64,000 nt of DNA from Pseudomonas benzenivorans (GTDB lineage Bacteria > Pseudomonadota > Gammaproteobacteria > Pseudomonadales > Pseudomonadaceae). The stretch spans positions 2,542,001 to 2,606,000 of the forward strand of contig NZ_CP137892.1 in the NCBI RefSeq assembly GCF_033547155.1, given 5' to 3'. Position numbers and translations under genes: made by a program. This document shows positions 19,680 through 30,377 of the stretch, in pieces. Within the stretch, counting starts at the first letter, position 1, and the number at the start of each line of letters is the position of its first letter. Under the pieces are notes generated by a model. It made no database searches, was not told where the DNA came from, and saw only the letters and a list, made by a program, of their open reading frames with translations.

Positions 19680-19767
19680 ACTGAATGCGACACCGTTTCC
19701 GACATCGCTGAAACGGTGAGCACTATACTATAAGCTTCTGAAATATGGAAACTTTTTATTCGAAAGC

Positions 19768-20124
19768 TTACTTCCTGAGCACCACCAGTACATCTTCCAG
19801 CTCGGCAATCATCTGTTTGATCAGCTGCCTGTACTGCGTGGTGTCCTCCCTCGCCTCGTCCCCGGACAACCGCTGCCGCGCCCCTCCGATGGTGAATCCC
19901 TGGTCATACAACAACGCACGGATCTGACGAATCATCAGCACATCCTGTCGCTGATAATATCGCCGGTTTCCACGGCGCTTGACCGGGCTAAGCTGAGGAA
20001 ACTCCTGCTCCCAATATCGCAGGACATGCGGCTTGACCGCGCAGAGCTCGCTAACCTCGCCAATCGTGAAATACCGCTTACCGGGTATGGTGGGTAACTC
20101 GTCGTTATGACTTGGTTCCAGCAT
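19768..20124 (-). CDS. MerR-family transcriptional regulator downstream of ihfA
   Basis: A 118-residue MerR-type protein, conserved next to ihfA in pseudomonads. The helix-turn-helix [20 protein letters not shown] and wing ([20 protein letters not shown]) are clear. The C-terminal coiled coil is short and lacks metal-binding cysteines, so its signal is unknown. ATG 20124 ([10 protein letters not shown]) is chosen to match the family; the gene overlaps the end of ihfA by 20 nt. Confidence 0.92.
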   Translation of the reverse strand: MLEPSHNDELPTIPGKRYFTIGEVSELCAVKPHVLRYWEQEFPQLSPVKRRGNRRYYQRQDVLMIRQIRALLYDQGFTIGGARQRLSGDEAREDTTQYRQLIKQMIAELEDVLVVLRK

Positions 20125-20407
20125 AAGCCTCAACCCTGGCTTTAAGTTTCTGGCCTGGGCGGAAAGTCACCACACGGCGGGCCGTGATCGGAATCTCCTC
20201 CCCTGTTTTTGGATTACGACCGGGGCGCTGACGCTTATCGCGCAGATCGAAGTTGCCGAACCCCGAGAGTTTGACCTGCTCGTTGAGTTCCAGCGCTTGG
20301 CGGATCTCTTCGAAGAACAGTTCGACCAACTCCTTGGCTTCCCGTTTATTCAGGCCTAGCTCTTCATAAAGACGTTCCGCCATTTCAGCTTTCGTCAGAG
20401 CCCCCAT
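20105..20407 (-). CDS. ihfA: Integration host factor subunit alpha
   Basis: A 100-residue DNA-bending protein that pairs with IhfB. Family motifs [33 protein letters not shown] and [14 protein letters not shown] (the DNA-inserting beta arm with its Pro) are intact. It starts 3 nt after the pheT stop, in the conserved pheST-ihfA arrangement. Confidence 0.98.
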   Translation of the reverse strand: MGALTKAEMAERLYEELGLNKREAKELVELFFEEIRQALELNEQVKLSGFGNFDLRDKRQRPGRNPKTGEEIPITARRVVTFRPGQKLKARVEAYAGTKS

Positions 20408-20410
20408 ACG

Positions 20411-22789
20411 CTACTTCCTTAACGTGGCGTTGAACCTTTGTTCCAGGGAGGTGAGGATATTCTCCGTTGCCATACCCACCTCGTCATCATTAAGAGTGCG
20501 CGATGGATGCTGCCAGGTCAAGCCGACGGCGAGGCTTTTTCTATGTGGATCAATGCCTTTACCGTGATACACGTCAAATAGCCTGAGGTCGGTCAGCCAT
20601 TCGCCTGCGGAGGTGCGAATGCACTCCAGCAATGCCGCGGCCGGCACCTCGCGGTCGACCAGTAGAGCCAGGTCGCGACGCACCTCAGGGAAACGCGACA
20701 GCTCCCGGAACGCCGGCAGACGCCCTTCGGCCAACTCGCTCAACAAGAGCTCGAACAGATAGGCCGGCTGATCGAGACCCAACGTCCTGGCCAACTCGGG
20801 ATGAATCGCGCCGAGGAAACCGACCAAACGCCCTTCTCGCTCGATACGCGCGGTTTGCCCCGGGTGCAAGGCCGGATGCTCGCCCACCACGAAGCTGAAG
20901 CCGTCAGCCGCGCCCGCACTGGCCAACAGCGCCTCGACGTCGGCCTTGACGTCATAGAAGTCGACGCCGTCGCGACCATGCGCCCAGCCTTCCGGCATGC
21001 GGCTGCCCGCCACCACCCCGGCCAGCATGGCTTCCTGCTTCAAGCCTTCCAACTGACCGACGAAACGCAGACCACTCTCGAACAGGCGCACGCGCGACTG
21101 CTGGCGATTGAGGTTGTGCTCCAGTGCCTTGACCAGGCCCGGCCACAGCGAGGAGCGCATAGCCGCCATGTCGGCGGAAATCGGGTTGGCCAGCATCAGG
21201 GGCTCGACGCCAGGACTGAACAACTCGAACAGCTTGGGGTCGATGAAGCTGTAGGTGATCGCTTCCTGGTAGCCACGGGCGACCAGCAGACGACGCAAGG
21301 CGGGCAACTCGACCGCGGCCTCGGCCTTCGGTTGAGGCGCCAGCCGCGCCTGTGGGTAACGCACCGGCAGACGGTTGTAGCCGTACAAGCGCCCCAGCTC
21401 TTCGATCAGGTCGACCTCCAGACTGAGATCGAATCGGTGGCTCGGCACCTCGACCTGCCACTGCCCTGCACCACTGGCGCTGACGCCCAGCCCCAGAGCC
21501 ACCAGCAGGCGCTCGATTTCCGCTTCATCCATCTTCAGGCCGAGCATCTGTTCGACACGCTCGGCCCGCAGGGTGATAGGCGCCACGCTCGGCAATTGAG
21601 TCGGGGCCACCTGTTCGATGATCGGTCCCGCTTCACCACCGACGACTTCCAGCAACAAGGCCGTCGCACGTTCCATTGCATCGCGCGCCAACTGCCAGTC
21701 CACCCCCCGCTCGAAGCGGTGCGAGGAATCGGTGTGCAGGCCATAGGAGCGTGCCTTGCCGGCAATCGCGATGGTGTCGAAGAAGGCACTTTCGAGGAAC
21801 AGATCACGGGTCCGCTCGCCCACACCGCTGTGCTCGCCCCCCATCACGCCGGCAATCGCCAGGGCGCGCTGATGGTCGGCAATGACCAGGGTATCGGCAC
21901 GCAGACTGACCTCCTGGCCATCGAGCAGCACCAGCTTCTCGCCCTCCTCGGCCATGCGCACACGAATGCCGCCGTTGATCTCCGCCAGGTCGAAGGCATG
22001 CATCGGCTGGCCGAGTTCGAGCATCACGTAGTTGGTGACATCGACGGCCGCATCGATGCTGCGCACGTCGGCACGGCGCAGACGCTCGACCATCCACAGC
22101 GGCGTCGGCCGGGACAGGTCGACATTGCGCACCACGCGCCCCAGGTAGCGCGGACAGGCATGCGCAGCGAGAACCTCGACCGGACGCACCTCGTCATGGG
22201 CGGCGGGTACGGCCGCGATCGTCGGACGGGTGACCGGCGCGCCGTACAGGGCGCTGACCTCACGAGCCAGACCGGCCAGTGACAGGCAGTCGCCGCGGTT
22301 CGGGGTCAGGTCGACCTCGATGCTGGCATCGTCCAGCGACAGATAGGCGCGGATATCCTGCCCCACGGGCGCTTCAGCCGGCAGTTCCATCAGACCGTCG
22401 TTGTCTTCGCTGATCTGCAGCTCGGAGGCCGAGCAGAGCATGCCATTGGACTCGACGCCGCGCAGCTTGGCCTTCTTGATCTTGAAGTCGCCCGGCAGCT
22501 CGGCACCGATCATGGCGAAGGGGATCTTCAGGCCCGGGCGCACGTTCGGCGCGCCGCACACCACCTGAAAGGTCTCCGCGCCATTGCTGACCTGACACAC
22601 GCGCAGCTTGTCGGCATCCGGGTGCTGCTCGGTGCTCAGCACCTCGCCCACCACGATGCCACTGAATACTCCGGCCGCCGGGGTGACGCTATCGACCTCC
22701 AGTCCTGCCATGGAAAGGCGCGCCACCAGTTCATCGCGGGAAACCTGCGGGTTCACCCAGGTGCGCAGCCATTGTTCGCTGAATTTCAT
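20411..22789 (-). CDS. pheT: Phenylalanyl-tRNA synthetase beta subunit
   Basis: A 792-residue beta chain of the alpha2-beta2 enzyme that charges tRNA-Phe. In order: the N-terminal tRNA-binding OB fold (VVGEVLSTEQHPDADKLRVC), B3/B4 editing domain (VDLTPNRGDCLSLAGLAREV), B5 domain, catalytic-like core, and C-terminal anticodon-binding FDX-ACB domain (LSRFPEVRRDLALLVDREVP). Length matches the family. It lies 39 nt after pheS in one operon. Confidence 0.98.
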   Translation of the reverse strand: MKFSEQWLRTWVNPQVSRDELVARLSMAGLEVDSVTPAAGVFSGIVVGEVLSTEQHPDADKLRVCQVSNGAETFQVVCGAPNVRPGLKIPFAMIGAELPGDFKIKKAKLRGVESNGMLCSASELQISEDNDGLMELPAEAPVGQDIRAYLSLDDASIEVDLTPNRGDCLSLAGLAREVSALYGAPVTRPTIAAVPAAHDEVRPVEVLAAHACPRYLGRVVRNVDLSRPTPLWMVERLRRADVRSIDAAVDVTNYVMLELGQPMHAFDLAEINGGIRVRMAEEGEKLVLLDGQEVSLRADTLVIADHQRALAIAGVMGGEHSGVGERTRDLFLESAFFDTIAIAGKARSYGLHTDSSHRFERGVDWQLARDAMERATALLLEVVGGEAGPIIEQVAPTQLPSVAPITLRAERVEQMLGLKMDEAEIERLLVALGLGVSASGAGQWQVEVPSHRFDLSLEVDLIEELGRLYGYNRLPVRYPQARLAPQPKAEAAVELPALRRLLVARGYQEAITYSFIDPKLFELFSPGVEPLMLANPISADMAAMRSSLWPGLVKALEHNLNRQQSRVRLFESGLRFVGQLEGLKQEAMLAGVVAGSRMPEGWAHGRDGVDFYDVKADVEALLASAGAADGFSFVVGEHPALHPGQTARIEREGRLVGFLGAIHPELARTLGLDQPAYLFELLLSELAEGRLPAFRELSRFPEVRRDLALLVDREVPAAALLECIRTSAGEWLTDLRLFDVYHGKGIDPHRKSLAVGLTWQHPSRTLNDDEVGMATENILTSLEQRFNATLRK

Positions 22790-22828
22790 CCTGCTCTCCT
22801 AAAACTGTTCGGTTACGGTCGTGCGGCT

Positions 22829-23845
<1,017 letters not shown>

Positions 23846-23864
23846 TTACAGACTCCAGATACGA

Positions 23865-23928
23865 AATAGGGGAAGAGCTCGAAGGCTCTTCCCCTATTGG
23901 TGACGTTTAGCACCGGGCGAGCCCGGTG
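23865..23928 (-). promoter_or_regulatory. Two stem-loops in the rplT-pheS gap
   Basis: AATAGGGGAAGAGC and GCTCTTCCCCTATT form a 14-bp stem (23865-23898), and CACCGGGC/GCCCGGTG form a second hairpin (23911-23928). In some bacteria pheST is controlled by attenuation. Here there is no clear U-run or leader peptide, so this could be a terminator or processing site. Confidence 0.55.
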
Positions 23929-23940
23929 ATTGTCGGGGAC

Positions 23941-24297
23941 TTAAGCCAGTACGGCTTTCGCTTTCTCGACAATCGCAGCAAACGCCGCTTTTTCGTTCAC
24001 TGCCAGATCAGCCAGAACCTTACGGTCGATCTCGATGGACGCTTTTTTCAGGCCAGCGATCAGACGGCTGTAGGACAGACCGTTGACACGCGCACCAGCG
24101 TTGATACGAGCGATCCACAGGGCACGGAACTGACGCTTGCGCTGACGGCGGTCGCGGTAGGCGTATTGGCCTGCCTTGATCACTGCCTGCTTGGCGACGC
24201 GGAATACGCGCGAACGCGCACCGTAGTAGCCTTTAGCGAGTTTCAGAATTTTTTTGTGACGCTTACGAGCGATAACGCCGCGCTTTACACGAGCCAT
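23941..24297 (-). CDS. rplT: 50S ribosomal protein L20
   Basis: A 118-residue ribosomal protein that binds 23S rRNA and, in E. coli, represses its own operon. Family stretches [20 protein letters not shown] and [20 protein letters not shown] are intact. It follows rpmI after 28 nt in the infC-rpmI-rplT operon. Confidence 0.98.
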   Translation of the reverse strand: MARVKRGVIARKRHKKILKLAKGYYGARSRVFRVAKQAVIKAGQYAYRDRRQRKRQFRALWIARINAGARVNGLSYSRLIAGLKKASIEIDRKVLADLAVNEKAAFAAIVEKAKAVLA

Positions 24298-24325
24298 GAG
24301 TAATTTCCTCTAAATCTTGACCGAA

Positions 24326-24520
24326 TTAACGAACGCGCAGCATGCGCTCCACTTTTGCCACGTCAGACGGGTGCAGCAGGCTGCTACCGCGCAGTTGACG
24401 CTTACGCTTGGTGGACATTTTGGTCAGGATGTGGCTCTTGAAAGCGTGCTTGTGCTTGAAGCCGGAAGCGGTTTTCAAAAAACGCTTCGCTGCACCACTC
24501 TTGGTTTTCATCTTTGGCAT
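24326..24520 (-). CDS. rpmI: 50S ribosomal protein L35
   Basis: A 64-residue basic ribosomal protein, [20 protein letters not shown] at the N-terminus. Full length, between infC and rplT as in most bacteria. Confidence 0.98.
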   Translation of the reverse strand: MPKMKTKSGAAKRFLKTASGFKHKHAFKSHILTKMSTKRKRQLRGSSLLHPSDVAKVERMLRVR

Positions 24521-24580
24521 GTTCGGATACTCCGCATTCAGTGGATAAACATAACCGCAAGGCCTGCCGTGCCCTGGAGG

Positions 24581-25126
24581 TTACTTCTTCTTTTTGGGGG
24601 CGATGACCATGATCAGCTGGCGTCCTTCCATCTTCGGATGCTGTTCAACCGAGCCGTATTCGGCGAGGTCGTTTTCGACCCGCTTCAACAACTCCATGCC
24701 CAGCTCCTGATGGGCCATCTCACGGCCACGAAATCGCAAGGATATCTTGGCCCTGTCCCCCTCACTAAGGAAACGTACCAGGTTGCGTAGTTTTACCTGG
24801 TAATCCCCTTCCTCCGTCCCTGGACGAAACTTGATTTCTTTGATCTGGACTTGCTTCTGATTCTTCTTCGCCGCCGCGACCTGCTTTTTCTTCTCGAACA
24901 GGTGCTTGCCGTAGTCCATGATCCGGCAAACCGGAGGCACGGCATCGGCGGAAATCTCCACCAGATCTAGCTTGGCTTCTTCAGCCGCGCTAAGCGCTTC
25001 ATCAATAGAGACGATGCCAATCTGCTCGCCATCCGCGCCAATTAACCGAACCTCGCGTGCCGAGATATTCTCGTTGATCGGGGCTTTCGGTGCAGTTCGT
25101 TTATCTTGTCTCATTTCACGCTTAAT
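24581..25126 (-). CDS. infC: Translation initiation factor IF-3 (AUU start)
   Basis: IF-3 keeps the ribosomal subunits apart and checks start codons. The body ([39 protein letters not shown], ending MVIAPKKKK) is complete. The first ATG is at 25114, but the family N-terminus (MKR-MRQDKR) needs a start upstream. ATT codons lie at 25126 and 25129 with GGAG of the thrS end just before. AUU starts on infC allow IF-3 to limit its own synthesis, so I place the start at ATT 25126. Confidence 0.95.
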   Translation of the reverse strand: MKREMRQDKRTAPKAPINENISAREVRLIGADGEQIGIVSIDEALSAAEEAKLDLVEISADAVPPVCRIMDYGKHLFEKKKQVAAAKKNQKQVQIKEIKFRPGTEEGDYQVKLRNLVRFLSEGDRAKISLRFRGREMAHQELGMELLKRVENDLAEYGSVEQHPKMEGRQLIMVIAPKKKK

Positions 25127-25131
25127 AATGA

Positions 25132-27054
25132 TTACTCCAAATCTTGGCGACCACGCCGGGAAACCGCCTGCGCGAGGAAATCGGCGAATTGGGTGACGGG
25201 CATGGAGCCCAGATCAGCACCTTCACGGGTACGCACGGCGACAGTTTGCGTCTCAACCTCCCGATCTCCGATAACCAAGAGATAGGGAACCTTGAGCAAA
25301 GTATGCTCGCGGATTTTAAAGCCGATTTTTTCGTTTCTCAAGTCGGACTTGGCACGAAAACCGCTTTGAGCCAGTGTTTTTTCGACCTCGAGGGCGAATT
25401 CGGCCTGCTTGTCGGTGATATTCAGCACCACCGCCTGGGTCGGCGCCAGCCAGGCCGGGAATGCCCCCTCGTAGTGCTCGATCAGGATGCCGATGAAGCG
25501 CTCGAAGGAACCGAGGATGGCACGGTGCAGCATCACCGGATGCTTGCGACTGTTGTCCTCGCTGACGAACTCTGCCCCCAGGCGCACCGGCAGGTTGAAA
25601 TCGAGCTGCAGGGTACCACACTGCCAGACCCGACCGAGGCAATCCTTCAACGAAAACTCGATCTTCGGACCATAGAAGGCCCCCTCGCCCGGCTGCAGAT
25701 CATAGGGCAGGCCGGCGCTTTCCAGCGCAGCAGCCAGGGCCGCCTCGGCGCGGTCCCAGAGCTCGTCCGAACCGACGCGCTTTTCCGGACGGGTCGAGAG
25801 CTTGAGCTGGATATCCGAGAAGCCGAAATCGGCATAGACCGCCTGAGTCAGCTTGATGAAGTCTGCCGACTCGGCCTGCATCTGCTCTTCGGTGCAGAAG
25901 ATGTGCGCATCGTCCTGGGTAAAGCCGCGCACGCGCATGATGCCGTGCAGGGCGCCGGACGGCTCGTTACGGTGACAGGCACCGAACTCGGCCAGACGCA
26001 TCGGCAGCTCGCGATAGCTCTTCAACCCCTGGTTGAACACCTGAACATGGCACGGACAGTTCATCGGCTTGATCGCGTAATCGCGACTCTCCGACTCGGT
26101 GGTGAACATGTTCTCGGCGTAGTTGGCCCAGTGCCCGGACTTCTCCCAGAGGGAGCGGTCGACCACCTGCGGCGTCTTGATTTCCAGATAGCCATGCTCA
26201 CGCTGCACCTTGCGCATGTACTGCTCGAGCACCTGGTACAGGGTCCAACCGTTCGGGTGCCAGAACACCATGCCCGGCGCTTCTTCCTGGGTATGGAACA
26301 GATTCAGGCGCTTGCCGATCTTGCGGTGATCGCGCTTCTCGGCCTCTTCGATACGCTGAATATAGGCGGCCAGCTGCTTCTTGTCCGCCCAGGCCGTGCC
26401 ATAGACACGCTGCAGCTGCTCGTTCTTGGCGTCGCCGCGCCAATAGGCACCGGACAACTTGGTCAGCTTGAAGGACTTGAGGAAGCGGGTGTTCGGCACG
26501 TGCGGGCCACGGCACATGTCGACGTATTCCTCGTGGTAGTACAGGCCCATGGCCTGCTCCTCCGGCATATCCTCGACCAGTCGCAGTTTGTAATCCTCGC
26601 CGCGGGACTTGAAGACCTCGATGACCTCGGCGCGCGGCGTCACCTTCTTGATGACGTCGTAGTCCTTCTCGATCAGCTGCTGCATGCGCTGCTCGATGGC
26701 CGCGACATCATCAGGCGTGAAGGGGCGCTCGTAGGCGATGTCGTAGTAGAAGCCTTCCTCGATAACCGGACCGATCACCATCTTCGCCGTCGGGAACAGC
26801 TGCTTGACCGCGTGACCGATCAGGTGCGCACAGGAGTGGCGGATGATCTCCAGGCCCTCCTCGTCCTTCGGCGTGATGATCTGCAGGGTCGCGTCACTGG
26901 CGATCGGGTCACAGGCGTCGACCAGCTTGCCATTGACCTTGCCGGCGACGGTGGCCTTGGCCAGGCCTGCACCAATGGACTGCGCCACCTCGGCCACGGT
27001 GACCGGGTGATCGAACGAACGCTGACTGCCGTCGGGAAGAGTAATGATGGGCAT
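25132..27054 (-). CDS. thrS: Threonyl-tRNA synthetase
   Basis: A 640-residue class II synthetase. In order: TGS domain ([20 protein letters not shown]), editing domain with the zinc-type [10 protein letters not shown] motif, catalytic core ([36 protein letters not shown] region), and C-terminal anticodon-binding domain. ATG 27054 has GGAGAGGAGG upstream. Its last codons carry the ribosome-binding site of infC. Confidence 0.98.
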   Translation of the reverse strand: MPIITLPDGSQRSFDHPVTVAEVAQSIGAGLAKATVAGKVNGKLVDACDPIASDATLQIITPKDEEGLEIIRHSCAHLIGHAVKQLFPTAKMVIGPVIEEGFYYDIAYERPFTPDDVAAIEQRMQQLIEKDYDVIKKVTPRAEVIEVFKSRGEDYKLRLVEDMPEEQAMGLYYHEEYVDMCRGPHVPNTRFLKSFKLTKLSGAYWRGDAKNEQLQRVYGTAWADKKQLAAYIQRIEEAEKRDHRKIGKRLNLFHTQEEAPGMVFWHPNGWTLYQVLEQYMRKVQREHGYLEIKTPQVVDRSLWEKSGHWANYAENMFTTESESRDYAIKPMNCPCHVQVFNQGLKSYRELPMRLAEFGACHRNEPSGALHGIMRVRGFTQDDAHIFCTEEQMQAESADFIKLTQAVYADFGFSDIQLKLSTRPEKRVGSDELWDRAEAALAAALESAGLPYDLQPGEGAFYGPKIEFSLKDCLGRVWQCGTLQLDFNLPVRLGAEFVSEDNSRKHPVMLHRAILGSFERFIGILIEHYEGAFPAWLAPTQAVVLNITDKQAEFALEVEKTLAQSGFRAKSDLRNEKIGFKIREHTLLKVPYLLVIGDREVETQTVAVRTREGADLGSMPVTQFADFLAQAVSRRGRQDLE

Positions 27055-27254
27055 GGCGCCTCCTCTCCTAGTGGTGACCTCTACCAAAGGCCACATGGGT
27101 TGGGATGAGCCAGTAAGCGATCCGGCGGTATGCCTGCCTTACGGTGACAGGAGCTTGCGAGCCAACCGAAACCGAACCAGAGTCACTGGAGGTCTGTGCA
27201 ACGAACAAAGCCGGGATGCTTCCAGAAAGCCGGATAACTGGCAAGCCGCCCAAT

Positions 27255-27282
27255 AAAAAAGGGTCGCCTAAGCGACCCTTTC
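27255..27282 (-). terminator. Rho-independent terminator after tRNA-Val
   Basis: GGGTCGC/GCGACCC stem around TTAG, followed on the minus strand by a run of six T, 10 nt past the tRNA 3' end. Confidence 0.92.
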
Positions 27283-27291
27283 TATCGAATT

Positions 27292-27368
27292 TGGTAGGCA
27301 CAATTGGATTCGAACCAACGACCCCCACCATGTCAAGGTGGTGCTCTAACCAACTGAGCTATGTGCCT
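27292..27368 (-). tRNA. tRNA-Val (anticodon GAC)
   Basis: A 77-nt cloverleaf: acceptor AGGCACA/TGTGCCT, anticodon stem CCACC/GGTGG around TTGACAT (anticodon GAC), T-loop GTTCGAATC and encoded CCA. It lies upstream of thrS on the same strand with its own terminator. Confidence 0.96.
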
Positions 27369-27553
27369 TCGATGGGTGCGCATTCTACGGATCGGCTCGA
27401 GGGAGTCAACACATTTTTTCGCTAACTGACTGAATAAATGAATTTTTTACCGTCCAGGCGGACGTTTAATATTTCACACAGGCCACTAGCCGAGCATTTG
27501 CAACTCGGGTAGCATCGATTCATTCGTAAAAAATAAAGAACAGAGGTTGCAAA

Positions 27554-28837
27554 ATGGCGCACACGGCATACCCACAATCCTATTACGCCGCATCGGCAAA
27601 CCCCGTCCCTGCACGCCCCGAGCTGAATGGCGAGGTCGAAACCGACGTGTGCATCGTCGGCGCAGGCTACACCGGGCTGTCCACCGCGCTGTTCCTGCTC
27701 GAGAGCGGCTTCAAGGTGAGCATCGTCGAGGCCGCCAAGGTCGGCTTTGGCGCCTCGGGTCGCAACGGCGGACAGATCGTCAACAGCTACAGCCGCGACA
27801 TAGACGTCATCGAGCGTACGGTCGGCCCCAAGCAGGCCCAGCTGCTGGGGCAGATGGCCTTCGAGGGCGGGCGCATCATTCGCGAGCGTGTGGCCAAGTA
27901 CGACATTCAGTGCGACCTCAAGGACGGCGGCGTGTTCGCCGCGCTCACCGGCAAGCAGATGGGCCACCTGGAAGCGCAGAAGAAGCTGTGGGAGCGCTAC
28001 GGCCATACCCAACTGGAGTTGATGGACGCCAAGCGCATCCGCGAGGTGGTGGCTACCGACAACTATATCGGCGGCATGCTCGACATGAGCGGCGGGCATA
28101 TCCACCCGCTCAACCTGGCCCTGGGCGAGGCCGCGGCGGTGGAGTCCCTCGGCGGAGTGATCTACGAACAGTCCCCGGCCACGCGCATCGAACGCGGCGA
28201 GAACCCGGTGGTGCACACTCCCAGCGGGCGAATCAAGGCCAAGTTCGTGGTGGTCGCCGGCAACGCCTACCTGGGCAACCTGATCCCCGAGCTAGCGGCC
28301 AAGTCGATGCCCTGCGGCACCCAGGTGATCACCACCGAACCGCTGTCGGACGAACTGGCCAAGAGCCTGCTGCCGCAGGATTACTGCGTGGAAGACTGCA
28401 ATTATCTGCTCGACTACTATCGCCTGTCCGGCGACAAGCGCCTGATCTTCGGCGGCGGCGTGGTCTATGGCGCACGCGATCCGTCCAACATCGAGGCGAT
28501 CATCCGGCCGAAGATGCTCAAGACCTTCCCGCAGCTGAAGGATGTGAAGATCGATTACGCCTGGACCGGCAACTTCCTGTTGACCCTGTCGCGCCTGCCC
28601 CAGGTCGGCCGTCTCGGCAACAACATCTACTACTCCCAGGGCTGCAGCGGCCACGGCGTGACCTACACCCATGTGGCCGGCAAGGTCCTGGCCGAGGCGC
28701 TGCGTGGCCAGGCCGAGCGCTTCGACGCCTTCGCCGAACTCCCCCACTACCCCTTCCCCGGCGGCCAGCTGTTGCGCGTTCCCTTCACCGCCATGGGCGC
28801 CTGGTACTACAGCCTGCGCGACCGGCTCGGCGTATAG
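27554..28837 (+). CDS. puuB: Gamma-glutamylputrescine oxidase-type FAD oxidoreductase
   Basis: A 427-residue FAD-dependent amine oxidase of the PuuB/PauB group, which oxidises gamma-glutamylated polyamines during putrescine breakdown. The dinucleotide-binding motif VCIVGAGYTGLSTALFL lies near residue 33. GFGASGRNGGQIVNSYSRDI and the C-terminal QGCSGHGVTYTHVAGKVLAE are typical of the family. GAGG lies 7 nt before the ATG. It is monocistronic with its own terminator. Pseudomonas has several paralogues, so the exact substrate is not certain. Confidence 0.88.
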   Translation: MAHTAYPQSYYAASANPVPARPELNGEVETDVCIVGAGYTGLSTALFLLESGFKVSIVEAAKVGFGASGRNGGQIVNSYSRDIDVIERTVGPKQAQLLGQMAFEGGRIIRERVAKYDIQCDLKDGGVFAALTGKQMGHLEAQKKLWERYGHTQLELMDAKRIREVVATDNYIGGMLDMSGGHIHPLNLALGEAAAVESLGGVIYEQSPATRIERGENPVVHTPSGRIKAKFVVVAGNAYLGNLIPELAAKSMPCGTQVITTEPLSDELAKSLLPQDYCVEDCNYLLDYYRLSGDKRLIFGGGVVYGARDPSNIEAIIRPKMLKTFPQLKDVKIDYAWTGNFLLTLSRLPQVGRLGNNIYYSQGCSGHGVTYTHVAGKVLAEALRGQAERFDAFAELPHYPFPGGQLLRVPFTAMGAWYYSLRDRLGV

Positions 28838-28853
28838 AATCGCAGACAGCAAA

Positions 28854-28873
28854 ACGGCGCCCACGGGCGCCGT
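28854..28873 (+). terminator. Terminator hairpin after the PuuB-type gene
   Basis: ACGGCGCC and GGCGCCGT form an 8-bp stem around a 4-nt loop, followed by CTTCATAT. The U-run is weak; position supports a terminator between the two converging genes. Confidence 0.7.
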
Positions 28874-28889
28874 CTTCATATCCGTTCCG

Positions 28890-29861
28890 TCACTCCGTCA
28901 GCGGACAAACCGGCGGCGCAGCGCATTGCCCCGTCGCACCGGGCGCTGACTCGGCCAACATCGCAAAACGCGGCTCGCCGGGCTCGAGGCGCCGGGCACA
29001 ACGTTGCGCCTGGGCAGCCGCCTGCCGGCAGCCGCGCTCCCCCAACAGTTGGGAGAGATTGAACCAACCCGCGGCGAAATCCGGCTGGCGGGCCAGGCTG
29101 GTGCGCATGGCCTCCTCCGCCCTCGCCTTGTCGCCACTGGCATAGTAGCTGTTGGCCAGGGCGAACCAGCCCAGCGACTCCTCCGGCCACTGCTGAGTGG
29201 CGGTGCGATAGGCACGTTGCGCCGCCGCGCCATGACCGGTCTCCTCCAGGTCGCTGGCGGCCTTGAGCCAGGGCCGTAGCGCCGGCCGCGCCGGCAGTTC
29301 GCCGGCCGGCAGGGTCAACACCGCCCAGCGCCCACCCCGCGCCCAGGTGCTGTCGAAGCTGGCGAAAGCGATCAGGCGACGACGCTCGGTGCCCGAGCGC
29401 AGGACCAGCAGGCGCTCGCGCCGGTCATAGCCCACCACCACGGCGAAGTGCCAGCTTGGATACCAGTCGAACCCCAGGTTCTGCAGGACCAATACCGGAT
29501 GTCCCGCGGCGACCTCCGCCAGCAGTGCCTCGAGACGCGGCTCCAGCGGATACACCAGCAGATCGTGCGCCCGCGCGGCCGCCACCATCTCGACCTGCAG
29601 ACTGCCCTCACGCCCCGGAATGAAGACCCGCTCCTTGAGTAACCCCGGACTGGTCATCACGCCGCGCTGGTTGAGCATGGTCGCCAGAGCGGCCGGACCA
29701 CACTGATAGGCGCTCTGCGGGAAGAAGGGCACGCTGCTGAGCTCCACTCGCTCGGGAAGGCGCGAGCCCTCCGGCGACAACACCGGAGACCTCGCGCATG
29801 CACCCAGCAGAAGAAGCAACAAGAAAGGAAGGAAACGCCAGCCACTCAACGATTTATGCAT
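28890..29861 (-). CDS. PA2778-type C39 cysteine peptidase lipoprotein with TPR tail
   Basis: A 323-residue envelope protein. The N-terminus is a lipoprotein signal with lipobox LLGAC at about residues 18-22. A C39-like papain fold follows: Cys in SAYQCGPAALATMLNQRG and His in YPSWHFAVVVGYD. The C-terminal third (about 200-300) shows TPR-like helices (WFALANSYYASGDKARAEEA). It overlaps PA2779 by 16 nt; the pair is conserved in pseudomonads. Its substrate is unknown. Confidence 0.88.
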   Translation of the reverse strand: MHKSLSGWRFLPFLLLLLLGACARSPVLSPEGSRLPERVELSSVPFFPQSAYQCGPAALATMLNQRGVMTSPGLLKERVFIPGREGSLQVEMVAAARAHDLLVYPLEPRLEALLAEVAAGHPVLVLQNLGFDWYPSWHFAVVVGYDRRERLLVLRSGTERRRLIAFASFDSTWARGGRWAVLTLPAGELPARPALRPWLKAASDLEETGHGAAAQRAYRTATQQWPEESLGWFALANSYYASGDKARAEEAMRTSLARQPDFAAGWFNLSQLLGERGCRQAAAQAQRCARRLEPGEPRFAMLAESAPGATGQCAAPPVCPLTE

Positions 29862-30247
29862 TTGACGAAACTGAAGATATTGGTCGCGCAGAGCATATCC
29901 GTGATGATGAAGATCACCAAGAACAGCACGATGATCCCGACCACGCCACTTCCCGCCGGGGACTCCTGCAGCTGCTGATTGAACTGCGCCAGTTCGGCAT
30001 TGGTCAGGCTATTGATGCGCGCCTCGACCTGCGTACGCTCGACGCCCATGGCCTCGAGCTTCTTCTGCACACCCTGGTCCTCCAGCATGCTCAGCAGTTG
30101 CTGACGGTCGACCTGCTGTTGTTGCGCGGTCAGGACCTCGGCGGTCCCTATCATGGCCGCGTTGGCCAGCGGCACCTGGGCCACCATCAGCAGGTGAAAC
30201 ACCGCCAAGGCGGCGGCCAAACGACGAAACAGAGAATTCTTGCCCAT
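29846..30247 (-). CDS. PA2779-family membrane protein
   Basis: A 133-residue protein with a signal-anchor segment near the N-terminus (LAAALAVFHLLMVAQVPLA), a coiled region (VLTAQQQQVDRQQLLSMLED) and a C-terminal membrane helix (GVVGIIVLFLVIFIITDMLC). ATG 30247 (MGKNSLFRRL) is chosen because GGGAG lies 9 nt upstream; an ATG three codons earlier abuts that site. Function unknown; it is coupled to the C39 peptidase gene downstream. Confidence 0.85.
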   Translation of the reverse strand: MGKNSLFRRLAAALAVFHLLMVAQVPLANAAMIGTAEVLTAQQQQVDRQQLLSMLEDQGVQKKLEAMGVERTQVEARINSLTNAELAQFNQQLQESPAGSGVVGIIVLFLVIFIITDMLCATNIFSFVKCINR

Positions 30248-30377
30248 TGCGATCATCTCCCAAGCCGGTCATGCCCCGAACCAGTACGGTGCGTAAAGGC
30301 TACCAATGAGCATAGACAATCCCCTGGGGCTTGCTGTTTCAGCGCGCCGGCGCCCAGGCCTGGCGGTGCCCGCCGCT

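Noticed and set aside
25144..27108. Long open frame antisense to thrS (654 codons)
   Set aside because: It is a mirror of a highly conserved gene in GC-rich DNA, with no recognisable product. The same applies to long antisense frames over pheT, livK/oprD, benE, benA and benR.
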